Assembly (NCBI GenBank): GCA_041583495.1
Contig: JBFHFS010000039.1
Location: 1-46,279, forward strand
Length of the DNA stretch: 46,279 nucleotides
Reading direction: 5' to 3'
Origin: JBFHFS01 sp041583495
GTDB lineage: Bacteria > Bacteroidota > Bacteroidia > Bacteroidales > Marinilabiliaceae
Of the stretch, positions 46,277 to 46,279 are shown piece after piece (within the stretch, counting starts at the first letter, position 1; every line of letters begins with the position of its first letter). Under the pieces are notes generated by a model. It did not search any database. It saw nothing but the letters and a program-made list of their open reading frames with translations, and was not told the DNA's origin. The position numbers and the translations under genes are program-made.

Positions 46277-46279
46277 TCA

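Overview
The window looks like chromosomal DNA of an anaerobic or facultatively fermentative member of the Bacteroidota, probably Bacteroidales/Marinilabiliales-like. Evidence: a SusC/SusD pair, two proteins with type IX secretion (T9SS) sorting tails, many Bacteroidota-type lipoproteins, promoter boxes of the TAnnTTTG type, a DUF4465 protein, and the rpmB-rpmG-DUF4295 trio. No rRNA, tRNA, CRISPR array, phage module or intact transposase was found. Assignments are by reading the sequence; no database search was run.

Layout. (A) 1-5637, plus strand: an exported beta-strand-rich adhesin-like protein, an aminopeptidase P, a thioredoxin-fold protein and a DUF4465 lipoprotein, tightly packed. (B) 5641-7818, minus: a secreted S1-like serine protease with a T9SS tail. 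(C) 7923-14978, minus: an acyl-phosphate/fermentation block in transcription order pta, ackA, 3-hydroxyacyl-CoA dehydrogenase-like, second ackA, ptb, buk. It would turn acetyl-CoA and butyryl-CoA into acetate and butyrate with ATP formation. (D) 15097-27368, minus: mostly housekeeping genes. These are a DUF1080 lipoprotein fused to a PHP-like domain, a TonB-C/plug-like protein, a nitrilase-family amidase, a PBP4-type peptidase, a DUF6340-like lipoprotein, FabG, a sirtuin, SucD, DUF4295, L33, L28 and CinA, with several clear terminators and at least one likely decayed gene.

(E) 27667-46168, minus: one polysaccharide utilisation locus (PUL), transcribed from the right edge leftwards. Order: SusC, SusD, a glycan-binding-type lipoprotein, a T9SS cargo protein with a CBM-like N-terminus, an exported polysaccharide pyruvyl transferase-like lipoprotein, GH31, a DUF1593/Sde182-like lipoprotein, an LVIVD beta-propeller lipoprotein, a GH28-like beta-helix protein, a fragment of an FAD oxidoreductase and a GH36-like alpha-galactosidase. 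By eye this half is more AT-rich than the left half. The enzymes suggest a glycan with alpha-galactose and uronic-acid linkages, possibly with pyruvate ketals. No sulfatase, regulator or inner-membrane sugar transporter is seen.

The most striking structural feature is a perfect 137-bp inverted repeat: bases 1-137 are the reverse complement of 46140-46276, covering the 5' end and leader of susC. It is either a dispersed susC-leader repeat (possibly recombinogenic) or an assembly-edge effect. Other points worth a look are the exported pyruvyl transferase-like lipoprotein, the duplicated acyl kinases with a terminator hairpin inside pta-ackA, the PHP-like domain lacking part of its metal site, two pseudogene remnants, and a REP-like palindrome inside the PUL.
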